Source: Nocardiopsis alborubida (GTDB taxonomy: Bacteria; Actinomycetota; Actinomycetes; Streptosporangiales; Streptosporangiaceae). From it: DNA of 64,000 nucleotides. The notes under the pieces are model-generated. The model was given only the letters and a program-made list of their open reading frames with translations, searched no databases and was not told where the DNA came from. The position numbers and the translations under genes are program-made. The DNA lies in NCBI RefSeq assembly GCF_012396365.1, contig NZ_JAAXPG010000027.1, positions 35,464 through 99,463 of the forward strand. Reading direction: 5' to 3'. Positions 1 through 8,606 of the stretch are shown here, in pieces. Within the stretch, counting starts at the first letter, position 1. Each line of letters begins with the position of its first letter.

Positions 1-1
1 C

Positions 2-46
2 GGCCCGCGCCGCGAGGAGCGCTTCGACTCCGCTCCGCAGTACTGA
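2..46 (+). CDS. 3' end of an unidentified gene (truncated by window edge)
   Basis: Fourteen codons with strongly GC-biased third positions run into a TGA at 44-46, and a strong terminator follows 40 bases later. Only the hydrophilic C-terminal tail is in the window, so no function can be given. The stop-plus-terminator arrangement is the reason to treat it as a real gene end rather than chance. Confidence 0.4.
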   Translation, partial: GPRREERFDSAPQY

Positions 47-87
47 TCCCGTCACCGCTCCCGCGCTTGGAGCGGTACCGGTACAGA

Positions 88-130
88 CCCGGGCCCGGCA
101 GGTGGCACCTGCCGGGCCCGGGCCCTTTTT
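88..130 (+). terminator. Intrinsic terminator after the left-edge gene
   Basis: A 17-bp GC-rich perfect inverted repeat (88-104 with 106-122) is followed by CCCTTTTT. This is the clearest factor-independent terminator in the window. It closes the plus-strand gene ending at 46 and probably insulates it from the minus-strand YrdC gene ending at 212. Confidence 0.85.
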
Positions 131-211
131 CCGGGGTTACCCACTTCTCTCGGACACTGCCGCCTCCCGCAGGTCGAGGACCCTGCTCCCGCGGGAGAGC
201 GCGACGGCGAC

Positions 212-973
212 CTAGGTCCGCGGCGCACCCGTCGCCGCGTCGGCGTCCCCCGTGTCCGAACCGGCGGTCGCACTGCCGCCCGCGGCCGTGTACCGGGTAC
301 GCAGATGGCGCAGGTAGGCGTCGGCACAGGGGTGGCGCCGGTCCTGTGCGCCGTGCCGGTGCAGACGCAGCTGTCCTTCGCCGGTGATCCGGACCGTGGT
401 GGTGGCCCGCCTGCCCGTCTCCCCGGCGGGGTCCGCCGCCCACCCGGGACCCGGCCGTTCCAGGACGGGGACGGCGGCGGGGAACATGGCCAGGGCCTCA
501 CCGGTGGTGGCGGCGGGTGGGCGGCCGGTGCGGTTGGCACTGCTGACGTAGAGCACCGGGTGGTCGTCCAGGAGCGGGCGGAGCGGTTGCCAGCGGGTGC
601 CGAAAAGCAGAACCCACCCGTCCTTGGCGGCCGGTTCCAGCCAGGCCGGCCGCTCGGCCTGCGGGTGCAGCGGCAGCAGGACGGTGAGGTGCTCCTCGAC
701 CAGCAGGCGCCGCGCCAGCACGCGGTCTTCGGAGGCGAGGGCCCAGACGCCGTCGAGGGCGCGCAGGGTGTCGGGGTGGTGCGCCCACAGGGCGACGGAC
801 TGCCCGACGGCGCGGCCCTTGGCGCGGTTGACGGCGGGCGCGGTGGCGGCGGTGATCACGTGGGTGAGGGGCGCGGGGTTCGGCAGCACGACCGCCGTGC
901 CTCGGCCCAGGGCCCGCCGGGCCTCGGCCAGGGTCACCGGTGCGCGGGACCGGCTGCCGTCGTCAGGGTTCAC
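212..973 (-). CDS. YrdC/Sua5-domain protein (threonylcarbamoyl-AMP synthase-like)
   Basis: 253 residues starting at GTG 973, which has a GGAGAG ribosome site and overlaps the upstream stop as GTGA. The body matches the YrdC/Sua5 fold: an N-terminal segment on lysine/arginine-rich RAKGRAVGQSVALW (the KxR-x-SxxG-like nucleotide-binding motif of the family) and a later SSANRTGRPP motif around residue 160 (family: SAN-SG). The C-terminal 60 residues are polar and low in complexity. In most bacteria this family makes threonylcarbamoyl-AMP for tRNA t6A, and the standard housekeeping copy sits near prmC/prfA. Here it is coupled to a homocitrate-synthase-like gene, so a specialised role, such as carbamoyl or acyl adenylate chemistry on a small molecule, is possible. 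The fold is secure; the substrate is unknown. Confidence 0.75.
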   Translation of the reverse strand: MNPDDGSRSRAPVTLAEARRALGRGTAVVLPNPAPLTHVITAATAPAVNRAKGRAVGQSVALWAHHPDTLRALDGVWALASEDRVLARRLLVEEHLTVLLPLHPQAERPAWLEPAAKDGWVLLFGTRWQPLRPLLDDHPVLYVSSANRTGRPPAATTGEALAMFPAAVPVLERPGPGWAADPAGETGRRATTTVRITGEGQLRLHRHGAQDRRHPCADAYLRHLRTRYTAAGGSATAGSDTGDADAATGAPRT

Positions 974-2208
974 GAGGCTCTCCCTGCGGTGGTGTGGGCG
1001 AGGCCGTCGAGGTAGTCGGCGAACGCGTGGTCGTCGACCACGGCCCGCCCGGTGCGGAAGGCACGGGACTTCACCCATGCCATCGCGGCGGAGGTCTGTT
1101 CGCGGTCGAGGGTCCTGCCCAGGCGGGAGGCCACGGCGGTCACCACGCGGGCGCTGGCCAGGTGGGTGAGGACGACCGTCGGTTCGATGCCGAGGAGCCG
1201 CTTGGGGTCGTAAGGCTGGAAGAGCTGCGGGTGGACGAAGGGGGTGCCGGTGGAGATCGTGCCCACCCCGGTGCCGACGACGGGCGTGGTGACGCTCAGC
1301 GGGACCCCGGTCTCCTCGGCCACCAGCCGCGCGATCCCCGGCAGCAGGGTCAGGTCCGGTTCCCTCCGCCACAGCTCGGCGTCCGCGCCGAACAGATCCG
1401 TGCCGTGACGGGCGAGGAGGAGCAGCAGTTGCTCGGTGGCGACCATGCCCGCCCGCTCGGCGATGCCCAGCCACGAGCTGGACACGACCCGCACCCCGGC
1501 GGCCATCGCCTGCAGGGTGTTGGCCAGCCCGAGCCCGAGGTCGTTGTGCAGGTGCGAGGCGAGGACCACCTCGTCGCCGGCGCCCTCCCGCACCCGGGAG
1601 AACATCTCCCGGCAGTCATGGGGTAGCTGCGCTCCCACCGTGTCGGCCAGAACGACCAGCCCGGCCCCGGCGCCCGTGAGCTCCTGCGCGGAGTGCGCCA
1701 TCAGGGCGTGGTCGGCACGGGAGGCGTCCGCCAGGCACACGTCCACCGCGACCCCGTCGTCGAGGCCGCGGGCGTGTCTGACCAGGTCCGCCCCGGCCGT
1801 GAGCGCCTCCGCCGCGGTGCGATGGACCATCACCTGGGCCATCGCCTCGGAGGCGGGCACCACCACCATCACCCGGGCATGGCGGCTGCCCTTCACCGAG
1901 GCGACCGCCTGCTCCACGTCCCGGCGAGCCCCCCGGCACACCGCCGCCACGCTCACCGCGCCCTCGGCCTCCGCGGCGACCTGACGCACGGCCTCGAACT
2001 CCTCATCGCACACGGCTGGGAAGCCGGCCGCGAAGACGACCTGCCGCGGGCCGTCGGCACCGAAGATCCGACCGGTCTCCCGGGCCAATCGCACCCTGGC
2101 CGCAGGAGGGATCAAGGTCTTGGCCTGGGCTCCGTCCCGGGCCGACTCCTCCCACAGCACCACACGATTCGCCTGTGCAGACTCCCGCACCACGTCCACG
2201 GACGCCAC
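970..2208 (-). CDS. DRE-TIM barrel acyltransferase (isopropylmalate/homocitrate synthase family)
   Basis: 412 residues. Near residue 24 it has the metal and catalytic motif RDGAQ (family RDGxQ), and around residue 215 LASHLHNDLGLGLANTL, the HxHND metal-binding motif of the HMG-CoA lyase-like/DRE-TIM superfamily. Later GTGVGTISTGTPFVHP resembles the lid region of homocitrate/citramalate synthases. It lacks the C-terminal LeuA regulatory domain, so it is unlikely to be the leucine-feedback enzyme. It is translationally coupled by a 4-base overlap to the YrdC-like gene downstream. Members usually condense acetyl-CoA with a 2-oxoacid, or run the reverse lyase reaction. The actual substrate cannot be read from the sequence. 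No leu or lys genes are nearby, which points to a specialised pathway. Confidence 0.8.
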   Translation of the reverse strand: MASVDVVRESAQANRVVLWEESARDGAQAKTLIPPAARVRLARETGRIFGADGPRQVVFAAGFPAVCDEEFEAVRQVAAEAEGAVSVAAVCRGARRDVEQAVASVKGSRHARVMVVVPASEAMAQVMVHRTAAEALTAGADLVRHARGLDDGVAVDVCLADASRADHALMAHSAQELTGAGAGLVVLADTVGAQLPHDCREMFSRVREGAGDEVVLASHLHNDLGLGLANTLQAMAAGVRVVSSSWLGIAERAGMVATEQLLLLLARHGTDLFGADAELWRREPDLTLLPGIARLVAEETGVPLSVTTPVVGTGVGTISTGTPFVHPQLFQPYDPKRLLGIEPTVVLTHLASARVVTAVASRLGRTLDREQTSAAMAWVKSRAFRTGRAVVDDHAFADYLDGLAHTTAGRAS

Positions 2209-2640
2209 TCCCTCTCGTTTCCAGCCCGGCCATGTTCACCGCGCCGTCAGCAGGAACGATCACAAGGCTGTGTAAAGCGCGGATTTCGTTAATATGATCA
2301 TTTGCAGGCTGTAATGGAACAACTTCAATCCGCTACGGCGCGCGTATCCGTGCAGCTCGTCCACGGGGCCGGCGGAACGGGGAACGGGGCCGCCTCCCTG
2401 CCGATGGCGCAGAACCTCTCGGCGTACGCCGTCGGGGTGGTGCGCTCGGTCAGGCGGGCCAGCCGGAGCGGACCCGCCAGCGTGCCCCGGACGCCGGTGC
2501 CGGTCCGGGGCCCGACCACGTGCCCGCGGCGGGTTGTTGACCCGTTACGGTCCTTTACCGCTCCTTCGCGTGTCCGCACGGTCTCCCACCCCCGGTGACG
2601 TGGACACTTGCCGAAGACCGGACCGCCTGAAGGGGAGCGC
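2209..2640. other. Intergenic region between HCS-like gene and AgcS
   Basis: 432 bases between divergent genes. The part next to the minus-strand gene (about 2250-2310) is distinctly AT-richer and probably carries that gene's promoter. The rest is GC-rich. A TTGACC near 2536 lacks a convincing -10 at the right distance. No glycine-riboswitch consensus, ORF or repeat was recognised. Confidence 0.5.
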
Positions 2641-4272
2641 GTGAACAACGCAGTCGTCGCCGTCAACGACTTCTTCTGGAGCTACTTCCTCATCCCGCTC
2701 CTGATCGTCCTCGCCGTCTACTTCACGGTGCGTTCGGGGATCGTGCAGGTGCGCCTGCTGCCGGAGATGTTCCGAGTCCTGGGCAGCGCCCCGGGCGTGG
2801 CCCCCGACGGCAGGCGGGAGATCTCCTCCTTCCAGGCCTTCTCCATCTCGGCCGCCTCACGGGTGGGGACGGGCAACATCGTCGGCGTGTCCACCGCGAT
2901 CATCCTGGGCGGCCCGGGCGCGGTGTTCTGGATGTGGACGATGGCCGCGGTGCTGGGCGCCGCGGCGTTCGTGGAGTCCACCCTGGCCCAGCTGTACAAG
3001 GTGCGCACCAGCACCGGCTTCCGGGGCGGCCCGGCCTACTACATGGAGAAGGGGCTGGGCAGGCGGTGGATGGGCGTGCTGTTCGCGGTGATCATCACCG
3101 TGACCTTCAGCCTGGTGTTCAACACGGTGCAGGCCAACAGCATCGCCGCCGCCGTGTCCACCTCCGTCGGAGCCCTCGGCGGGACGCCCGGCCTGCTGCT
3201 GTCGGCCGTGATCGGGCTGGTGCTGGTGGGCCTGACCGCGCTGGTGATCTTCGGCGGGGTCCGGCGCATCGCGCACGCCGCCCAGGCGCTGGTCCCGCTC
3301 ATGGCCGTCCTGTACATCCTGCTCGGCCTGTGGGTGGTCGCCCTCAACATAGGGGAGCTGCCACGGGTCGTCGGCGACATCTTCGCGTCGGCGTTCGGCG
3401 CGCGCGAGTTCGTCGCCGGGGGAGTGGGCACGGCCATCGTCCAGGGCATGCGGCGCGGCATGTTCTCCAACGAGGCGGGCCTGGGGTCGGCCCCCAACGC
3501 CGGTGCCACCGCCTCGGTCTCCCACCCGGTCAAGCAGGGGCTCGTGCAGACCCTGGGCGTGTACTTCGACACCTGGCTGGTGTGCTCGGTGACGGCCTTC
3601 ATCGTCCTGGTCCACGGTCCCCAGTACGGCGAGGACAGGGGCATCCAGGTCACGCAGGGGGCGCTGGAGGCCAGCCTGGGTGAGTGGTCGCTCCACGCGC
3701 TCACGGTCATCCTCTTCCTTCTGGCCTTCACCTCCGTGCTGGGCAACTACTACTACGGGGAGACCAACCTCCAGTTCCTGGACAGCAGTCCCCAGCACAT
3801 GACCTACTTCCGCTACGCGGTCCTGGCGGCGGTCTTCCTCGGCTCCGTGGCGCCCCTGACCCTGGTGTGGAACCTCGCCGACATCTCCATGGGGGTCATG
3901 GCCACCGTCAACCTGCTGGCCCTGGCGCCGCTGTCGGGAGTCGCCTTCCGGCTGCTGGCCGACTACAGCCGCCAGCTGCGCAACGGCCTGGACCCCCAGT
4001 TCACGCTCTCCAAGATGCCCGGTCTGCGCAACGTGGAGTGCTGGGGCCCGGCCTCCGGGCCCCAGCCCGAGGACGTGCCCCGCGATGAGGGAGAGGCGCC
4101 TCCGGACCCGGGGGCCGTCGCGGCGGAGCACGCGGGGGACGGGGAGGAGAACGGCCCGGAGGAGGCGGAGCCGCACGGCGCGACGGCCGTGGACGAGGCG
4201 GGTGACGCGGACCGTTCCGACGGCGACGACGGACCCGATGAGGAGAACCCGGGCTCCGGCACGGAGCGATAA
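2641..4272 (+). CDS. Alanine/glycine:cation symporter (AgcS family)
   Basis: 543 residues from GTG 2641, chosen because AAGGGGAG lies 5 bases upstream; a TTG at 2608 has no ribosome site. The protein carries the AgcS/sodium:alanine symporter hallmarks: SISAASRVGTGNIVGVSTAI near residue 70, GGPAYYMEKGLG near 125, and MRRGMFSNEAGLGSAPNA near 275. About 10-11 hydrophobic segments are present. The family imports alanine or glycine with sodium across the cytoplasmic membrane. The last 75 or so residues are a very acidic, disordered Glu/Asp/Gly/Pro-rich tail that is not part of the transporter fold; it may be a cytosolic regulatory tail. The next gene begins 7 bases downstream, so the two may be co-transcribed. 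Confidence 0.9.
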   Translation: MNNAVVAVNDFFWSYFLIPLLIVLAVYFTVRSGIVQVRLLPEMFRVLGSAPGVAPDGRREISSFQAFSISAASRVGTGNIVGVSTAIILGGPGAVFWMWTMAAVLGAAAFVESTLAQLYKVRTSTGFRGGPAYYMEKGLGRRWMGVLFAVIITVTFSLVFNTVQANSIAAAVSTSVGALGGTPGLLLSAVIGLVLVGLTALVIFGGVRRIAHAAQALVPLMAVLYILLGLWVVALNIGELPRVVGDIFASAFGAREFVAGGVGTAIVQGMRRGMFSNEAGLGSAPNAGATASVSHPVKQGLVQTLGVYFDTWLVCSVTAFIVLVHGPQYGEDRGIQVTQGALEASLGEWSLHALTVILFLLAFTSVLGNYYYGETNLQFLDSSPQHMTYFRYAVLAAVFLGSVAPLTLVWNLADISMGVMATVNLLALAPLSGVAFRLLADYSRQLRNGLDPQFTLSKMPGLRNVECWGPASGPQPEDVPRDEGEAPPDPGAVAAEHAGDGEENGPEEAEPHGATAVDEAGDADRSDGDDGPDEENPGSGTER

Positions 4273-4279
4273 CCGGGGT

Positions 4280-4987
4280 ATGACGAAGGCATCCCCCTCC
4301 CCTCTGGTGTTCCTCGCGGCCGCCGCGGCCGGGCCCGCCCTGGGCGCGCTCTCCCTCCTCGGGGCGGCCCTGCTGCCCTGGGTGTTCGGCGGCCTCTTCA
4401 CCGACGCGGCGGCGGGCTGGTGCGCCGTCGCGATCCTGCTGGGCCTGTGGGCGAGCACGCGGCTGGCCCCGTGGCAGGTGCCGGTCAGCGGAGCCGTCGC
4501 CCTGCTCAGCGCCGTGGTCTGCTACTACGGCGTGATCACCGCCCTCACCGACGGGCCGGGCGCCCTCCTCGACCCCGTGGCATGGCTGCTCCCGGCCTGG
4601 CTGTGGCTGCTGGCCGCGTGCGCGGCCGGTCCGCTGCTCACCACCGCCGGGGCGTGGATCCGCCACGAGCGCCGTCCGCGCCGCCTGGTGGGGCTCGGCC
4701 TGCTGGGCGGTGTCTTCCTCGCCGACGCGCTGCTCCCGGTGCTGGACTGGGCGCACTTTCGGATCGTGTCGCCGGAGACGACCCTGCCCCGCTCGCCGGC
4801 GCCCATGTTCGCCCAGTCCGCGTTCTACGTGCTGGTGGGCGTCGTGCTCGTCCTGCTGGTGGCCCGCAGGGCCGGGGACCGGCCGCGGGCGCTCGCCGCG
4901 ACGGTGCCCGCGGGACTGGTGTGGTACGTGGGTGTGTGGGCAGCGCAGAAGACTATTTTTCTGGCCGGGATGGGCTATCTCGGTTGA
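4280..4987 (+). CDS. Multi-pass membrane protein, DUF6518-like
   Basis: 235 residues starting ATG 4280 just after the AgcS stop. Six or seven hydrophobic segments cover almost the whole length, with a short polar loop holding conserved-looking Asp/His/Phe (VLDWAHFRIVSPET) near residue 155. Its size and topology resemble small actinobacterial membrane proteins grouped as DUF6518; this family name is from memory and tentative. No catalytic or transport motif is visible. It may travel with the symporter, but nothing in the sequence proves a shared role. Confidence 0.6.
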   Translation: MTKASPSPLVFLAAAAAGPALGALSLLGAALLPWVFGGLFTDAAAGWCAVAILLGLWASTRLAPWQVPVSGAVALLSAVVCYYGVITALTDGPGALLDPVAWLLPAWLWLLAACAAGPLLTTAGAWIRHERRPRRLVGLGLLGGVFLADALLPVLDWAHFRIVSPETTLPRSPAPMFAQSAFYVLVGVVLVLLVARRAGDRPRALAATVPAGLVWYVGVWAAQKTIFLAGMGYLG

Positions 4988-5024
4988 AACCGGGGGGTGG
5001 TTGTCCACAGGCCGGAGTGGGACG

Positions 5025-5054
5025 CTGACGGGCGAAAACGATTTTCGGTACGAT
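5025..5054 (+). promoter_or_regulatory. Promoter with embedded Zur-like box
   Basis: A -35 CTGACG (5025-5030) and -10 TACGAT (5049-5054) are separated by 18 bases. Between them lies a 7-1-7 inverted repeat, CGAAAAC-G-ATTTTCG (5033-5047), close to the actinobacterial Zur box recalled as TGAAAATGATTTTCA. A repressor bound here would directly block RNA polymerase. The predicted transcript start near 5061 rules out an ATG at 5053 and supports the GTG at 5092. Confidence 0.65.
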
Positions 5055-5091
5055 GCGTGGAGTTCCCACCCGACCACCGCGGAGTACCACC

Positions 5092-6198
5092 GTGTCCGAC
5101 CGGACGACGCCCGCCGCCGCACCTGATCCAGCCGTGCCCGGCTCCGCCCCGCCCAAGGCCTCCGCCTCGCTCGGCGACACCCTCGCCGGGGGGTGGAGCG
5201 ACCGCGGCGACGAACTGCCCCCCGAGGACTGGGGGCGCGGGAGCGGTCAGCGCAGGACCGGGACCGTCTGGCTGTTCGCCCTCTTCATCACCGCGATGGC
5301 GATGGGGCACGCCTGGGTCACCGACCGGCTGACCAGTGACGCCTTCCTGGCCTGGGCCACCATCTTCACCGCGATCAGCTTCCAGGCGCTGCCCTTCCTG
5401 GTCTTCGGCGTCGCGCTGTCGGCGGCGCTCACCGCGTTCGTCCCCGCCTCGGTCTACCAGCGCTTCATCCCCTCCAACCCTGCGCGGGCGGTGCCGGTGG
5501 CCGGGGCCTCCGGCGCCCTGCTGCCCGGATGCGAGTGCGCCTCGGTCCCCATCGCCGGAAGCCTGATCAAGGGCGGGGTCGCTCCCGCCGCCGCGCTGAC
5601 CTTCCTGCTGGCCGCGCCCGCCATCAACCCGATCGTCATGATCGCCACCGCGGTGGCCTTCGCCGGGCAGCCCGAGATGGTGCTCGCCCGGTTCGTCGCC
5701 TCGCTGCTGGCCGCCGTGGTCGTCGGGTGGATCTGGGTGCGCTTCGGCCGCACCGACTGGCTGCGCCTGCCCGCGCGCACGCACACCCCCGGCGAGTCCC
5801 GGTGGGTCGTCTTCCGCGATTCCATGCTGCACGACATGATGCACGCGGGCGGCTACCTCGTGGTCGGCGGCCTGGCCGCGGCCTCCCTCAACGTCCTGGT
5901 CCCGCGCGAGTGGCTGGTGACGGTGGCCGGACTCCCGGTCGTCTCGGTGCTCGTGCTCGCCCTGCTCGCCATCCTGCTGTCCATCTGCTCCGAGGCCGAC
6001 GCGTTCGTCGCGGTCAGCCTCACCGAGTTCTCGCCCACCGCCAAGCTCGCGTTCATGGTGATCGGCCCGATGGTCGACCTCAAGCTCCTCGCGATGCAGG
6101 CGGGCGTGTTCGGCTGGCGCTTCGTGGTGCGCTTCGCGCCGCTGTGCCTGCTGGTCGGGCTGCTCAGCACCTTCCTGATCGGAGGCCTCGTCCTGTGA
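5092..6198 (+). CDS. COG0701 permease (YcgR/DUF318 type), probable zinc-responsive
   Basis: 368 residues from GTG 5092 (GGAG 7 bases upstream). After a 60-residue polar N-terminus come about eight membrane segments. The hallmark is LLPGCECASVPIAGSL near residue 145, the Cys-x-Cys motif of the COG0701 permease family, repeated in weaker form in the second half (LLSICSEADAFVA near 300). In Bacillus subtilis and several actinobacteria the COG0701/COG3689 pair belongs to the Zur regulon and is implicated in zinc or metal homeostasis; the exact substrate remains unsettled. The stop overlaps the next start as GTGA, so the two proteins are made together. The upstream promoter holds a Zur-like palindrome, in agreement with that assignment. 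Confidence 0.85.
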   Translation: MSDRTTPAAAPDPAVPGSAPPKASASLGDTLAGGWSDRGDELPPEDWGRGSGQRRTGTVWLFALFITAMAMGHAWVTDRLTSDAFLAWATIFTAISFQALPFLVFGVALSAALTAFVPASVYQRFIPSNPARAVPVAGASGALLPGCECASVPIAGSLIKGGVAPAAALTFLLAAPAINPIVMIATAVAFAGQPEMVLARFVASLLAAVVVGWIWVRFGRTDWLRLPARTHTPGESRWVVFRDSMLHDMMHAGGYLVVGGLAAASLNVLVPREWLVTVAGLPVVSVLVLALLAILLSICSEADAFVAVSLTEFSPTAKLAFMVIGPMVDLKLLAMQAGVFGWRFVVRFAPLCLLVGLLSTFLIGGLVL

Positions 6199-6983
6199 AC
6201 CGTATCGCCCAGGGGCTCACCCTCGTCCTGCTCGGCGCCGCCGCGCTGACCAGCACGGTGGCCACCGACCTCTACCTCAACTGGGTCAAGGCGGGTTTCG
6301 GTCCCTTCCTCATCGCCGCGGGCGTGGTCATGGCCGTGCTCGGCGTGCTCATCATCGTGGCCGAGCTGCGCGGGGAGAGGGCGGCCGCGACCGCCTCCGA
6401 GGACCACTCCGACCACTCCGACCACTCCGCCGACGACCACGGAGACGACCACGGGCACGACCACTCCCGTGCTCCCAGGGTGGCCTGGCTGCTCCTGCTG
6501 CCGGTGCTCGCGGTCTTCGTCGTCGCCCCGCCCGCGCTGGGCGCCTACACCGTGGAGTCCACCGCCAGCTCCTCCGCCCCGCCGCCCGAGCAGGCGCGCC
6601 CCGGCCGCTTCGACGACGGGCTGGCCGAGGCCGGGCCCGGCGAGGTCGTCGCGATGGACATCCGCCAGTTCGTGATGCGCGCCTGGGTGGACGAGGAACG
6701 CCAGCTGGCGGGGCGCGAGATCGAGCTGACCGGCTTCGCGGTGCCCGATCCCGAGGGGGACGGCTGGTTCCTGGCCCGCCTCCAGATGTCCTGCTGCGCC
6801 GCCGACGCCATCGTCAACAAGGTGCACATCTCCAACGAGCCCGCGCCGGAGACCGACACCTGGTGGACGGTGCGCGGCACCTGGGTCGAGCCCGAGGGCG
6901 ACATCGTCGACGTCAGCCAGCACGAGTTCGAGGTCCTGGAGATGGAGGAGGTCAGCGACCCGCCCTCTCCCTACGAGCAGTAA
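6195..6983 (+). CDS. TIGR03943 family protein (YcgQ-type partner of the permease)
   Basis: 262 residues. Two N-terminal membrane helices are followed by a histidine/aspartate-rich loop (about residues 70-95, many DH and HDH units) that looks like a metal-binding tract, then another helix and a large extracytoplasmic domain. The latter holds MSCCAADA near residue 198, the paired-cysteine motif of the TIGR03943/COG3689 family, and GTWV. The gene overlaps the permease by four bases and shares its promoter. The pair most likely forms one membrane complex used under zinc limitation or stress. Function is inferred from family and the Zur-like box, not shown directly. Confidence 0.8.
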   Translation: MNRIAQGLTLVLLGAAALTSTVATDLYLNWVKAGFGPFLIAAGVVMAVLGVLIIVAELRGERAAATASEDHSDHSDHSADDHGDDHGHDHSRAPRVAWLLLLPVLAVFVVAPPALGAYTVESTASSSAPPPEQARPGRFDDGLAEAGPGEVVAMDIRQFVMRAWVDEERQLAGREIELTGFAVPDPEGDGWFLARLQMSCCAADAIVNKVHISNEPAPETDTWWTVRGTWVEPEGDIVDVSQHEFEVLEMEEVSDPPSPYEQ

Positions 6984-7049
6984 CCGCCGGTCCGCTCGCC
7001 GAGCGCCGCCACACCGCCGTCGCTTCGACGGATGTCCGGCCCTCTGGGT

Positions 7050-7064
7050 GACAATGGGTCGGTG
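7050..7064 (+). promoter_or_regulatory. -10 element placing a leaderless GTG start
   Basis: GACAAT (7050-7055) lies six bases before GTG 7062. The same spacing recurs before at least eleven other genes in this window, so transcription probably starts on the first base of the start codon. This is why GTG 7062 was preferred to ATG 7032. Confidence 0.5.
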
Positions 7065-8513
7065 CCAGGTTGGGATGACGGGCCCGGGAGGGTGTGGGAT
7101 CGGATACGTCCCCGGTCGATTCGGGCCCGGGTCACGTTCGGCGCGGTCGCGGCGCTGGCCGTGGTCACCGGACTGGGCCTGGCCCTGACCATCTTCCTCG
7201 TCCGCGAGGCGATCGTCGAGCAGGTCCGCGACCTGGCGGCGGAGGAGGCCCGCGACGTCGCCGACCACATCGCGGTCCAGCGCTATCCGGAGCTGATCCC
7301 CGACGGGGAGTCCGTCCTGCGGATCCAGGTCGTCGCGCGCGACTCCGGCGAGGTGCTCGCCTCCAGCGACGCCCTGGAGGGGCAGCCGCAGCTGACCGCG
7401 GAGCGTCCCACCACCTCCGATCCACGGGTGGACACCACGGTCTGCGGGCCGGTCGCGGGAATCGACCCCCGGACCTGTCTGCTGGTGTCGGGCTACGCCG
7501 TCGACGACACGGCCTACGGCGACGTCGTGGTCCTGGCGGCGGTGGGCACGCCCCAGGTCGTGGCCACCCACGTGCTGGAGGACGCGCTGGTGGTGATGGC
7601 CTGTGTCCTGCTCACCATCACCGGGATCACCATCTGGTACGGGGTCGGCCGCGCGCTGCGCCCCGTGGAGCAGATCAGGGCCCAGCTCGACACCCTCTCC
7701 GTCAGCGACCTGCACCGCAGGCTCCCGGTGCCCGGGAGCGACGACGAGATCGCCTACCTGGCCCGTACCGCCAATCACAGTCTGGAGCGGATGGAGGAGG
7801 CGGTCACCCGGCAGCGGCGGTTCGTCTCCGATGCCTCCCACGAGCTGCGCAACCCCATCGCCGGGATGCGGATCAAGCTGGAGATGGAGCTCTCCGACCC
7901 CGATCCCGACCCCCGCATGCGTGAGGGGCTGCTCACCGGCCTGCTCTCGGACACCGAGCGGCTGGAGAACATCGTCGCGGACCTGCTCGAACTCGCCCGC
8001 CTGGACACCGGGACCGCGCCCGTCCAGGAACGGCTGGACCTGTCAGCGCTGGTCGCGGAGGAGTTCCTGTCCGATCGCCGCACTCCCGAGTTGCGGCTGC
8101 ACTCCTCCGGCCCGGTCCGCGTCGACGCCAACCGCCTGCGCCTCGTGCGGCTCCTGACGAACCTGGTCGCCAACGCCGACCGGCACGCCAGGTCCCGCGT
8201 CGACGTCATCGTCCGGCGGGAGGACGGCTTCGCCGTGGCGGAGGTGCACGACGACGGGACGGGGATTCCGCCGGGGGAGCGGGAGCGGATCTTCGAGCGC
8301 TTCGCGCGGTTGAGCGAGTCGCGGGAGCTCGATCCCGGCGGCAGCGGCCTGGGGCTGGCCATCTCCCGTGAGATCGCGCGGGCCCACGGCGGCAGCCTGC
8401 TGGCCGGGCACAGCGAACTGCTCGGCGGGGCGGCGTTCATCCTCCGCCTCCCCGAGGCCTCCGAGGAGCCCGAGGACCCTGAGCGCCTCGGGCGTTCCGA
8501 CCGTCCCGAATAG
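7062..8513 (+). CDS. HAMP-domain sensor histidine kinase, no adjacent regulator
   Basis: 483 residues. A membrane helix near residues 25-45, an extracytoplasmic sensor of about 120 residues containing two cysteines (TTVCGPVAGIDPRTCLL), a second helix near 180-200, HAMP, then the HisKA motif FVSDASHELRNPIAGMR (phosphoacceptor His) and HATPase motifs NLVANADRHA (N box), DDGTGIPPGERERIFERFAR (G1/F box) and GSGLGLAISREIA (G2). This is a full-length, intact kinase of the PhoR/EnvZ class. No response regulator lies next to it, so its partner must be elsewhere. The paired cysteines may form a disulfide in the sensor. The signal is unknown. Confidence 0.9.
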   Translation: MPGWDDGPGRVWDRIRPRSIRARVTFGAVAALAVVTGLGLALTIFLVREAIVEQVRDLAAEEARDVADHIAVQRYPELIPDGESVLRIQVVARDSGEVLASSDALEGQPQLTAERPTTSDPRVDTTVCGPVAGIDPRTCLLVSGYAVDDTAYGDVVVLAAVGTPQVVATHVLEDALVVMACVLLTITGITIWYGVGRALRPVEQIRAQLDTLSVSDLHRRLPVPGSDDEIAYLARTANHSLERMEEAVTRQRRFVSDASHELRNPIAGMRIKLEMELSDPDPDPRMREGLLTGLLSDTERLENIVADLLELARLDTGTAPVQERLDLSALVAEEFLSDRRTPELRLHSSGPVRVDANRLRLVRLLTNLVANADRHARSRVDVIVRREDGFAVAEVHDDGTGIPPGERERIFERFARLSESRELDPGGSGLGLAISREIARAHGGSLLAGHSELLGGAAFILRLPEASEEPEDPERLGRSDRPE

Positions 8514-8591
8514 CGCGGACCGCGCCCCGTTCGCCCTGTTCGCCCCGAACGGCGCGGATCAGCCGGTTCCGCGGGGGTCCGGCGCCGGACG

Positions 8592-8606
8592 TACGCTGTG
8601 GCCATG
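8592..8606 (+). promoter_or_regulatory. -10 element of a leaderless start
   Basis: TACGCT (8592-8597) ends six bases before ATG 8604, with no ribosome-binding sequence between. It fits the leaderless pattern seen repeatedly in this window. Confidence 0.5.

Noticed and set aside
2209..2640. Possible glycine riboswitch before the AgcS gene
   Set aside because: The conserved glycine-aptamer segments and the pair of tandem hairpins were not found; GC-rich text only.
4085..4279. Longer version of the membrane protein starting at 4085
   Set aside because: It would overlap the AgcS tail in another frame, and the extra residues are Arg-rich antisense-like; ATG 4280 follows the stop directly.
5053..5091. 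ATG 5053 as start of the COG0701 permease
   Set aside because: It lies inside the predicted -10 box (5049-5054), ahead of the expected transcript start; GTG 5092 has a ribosome site.
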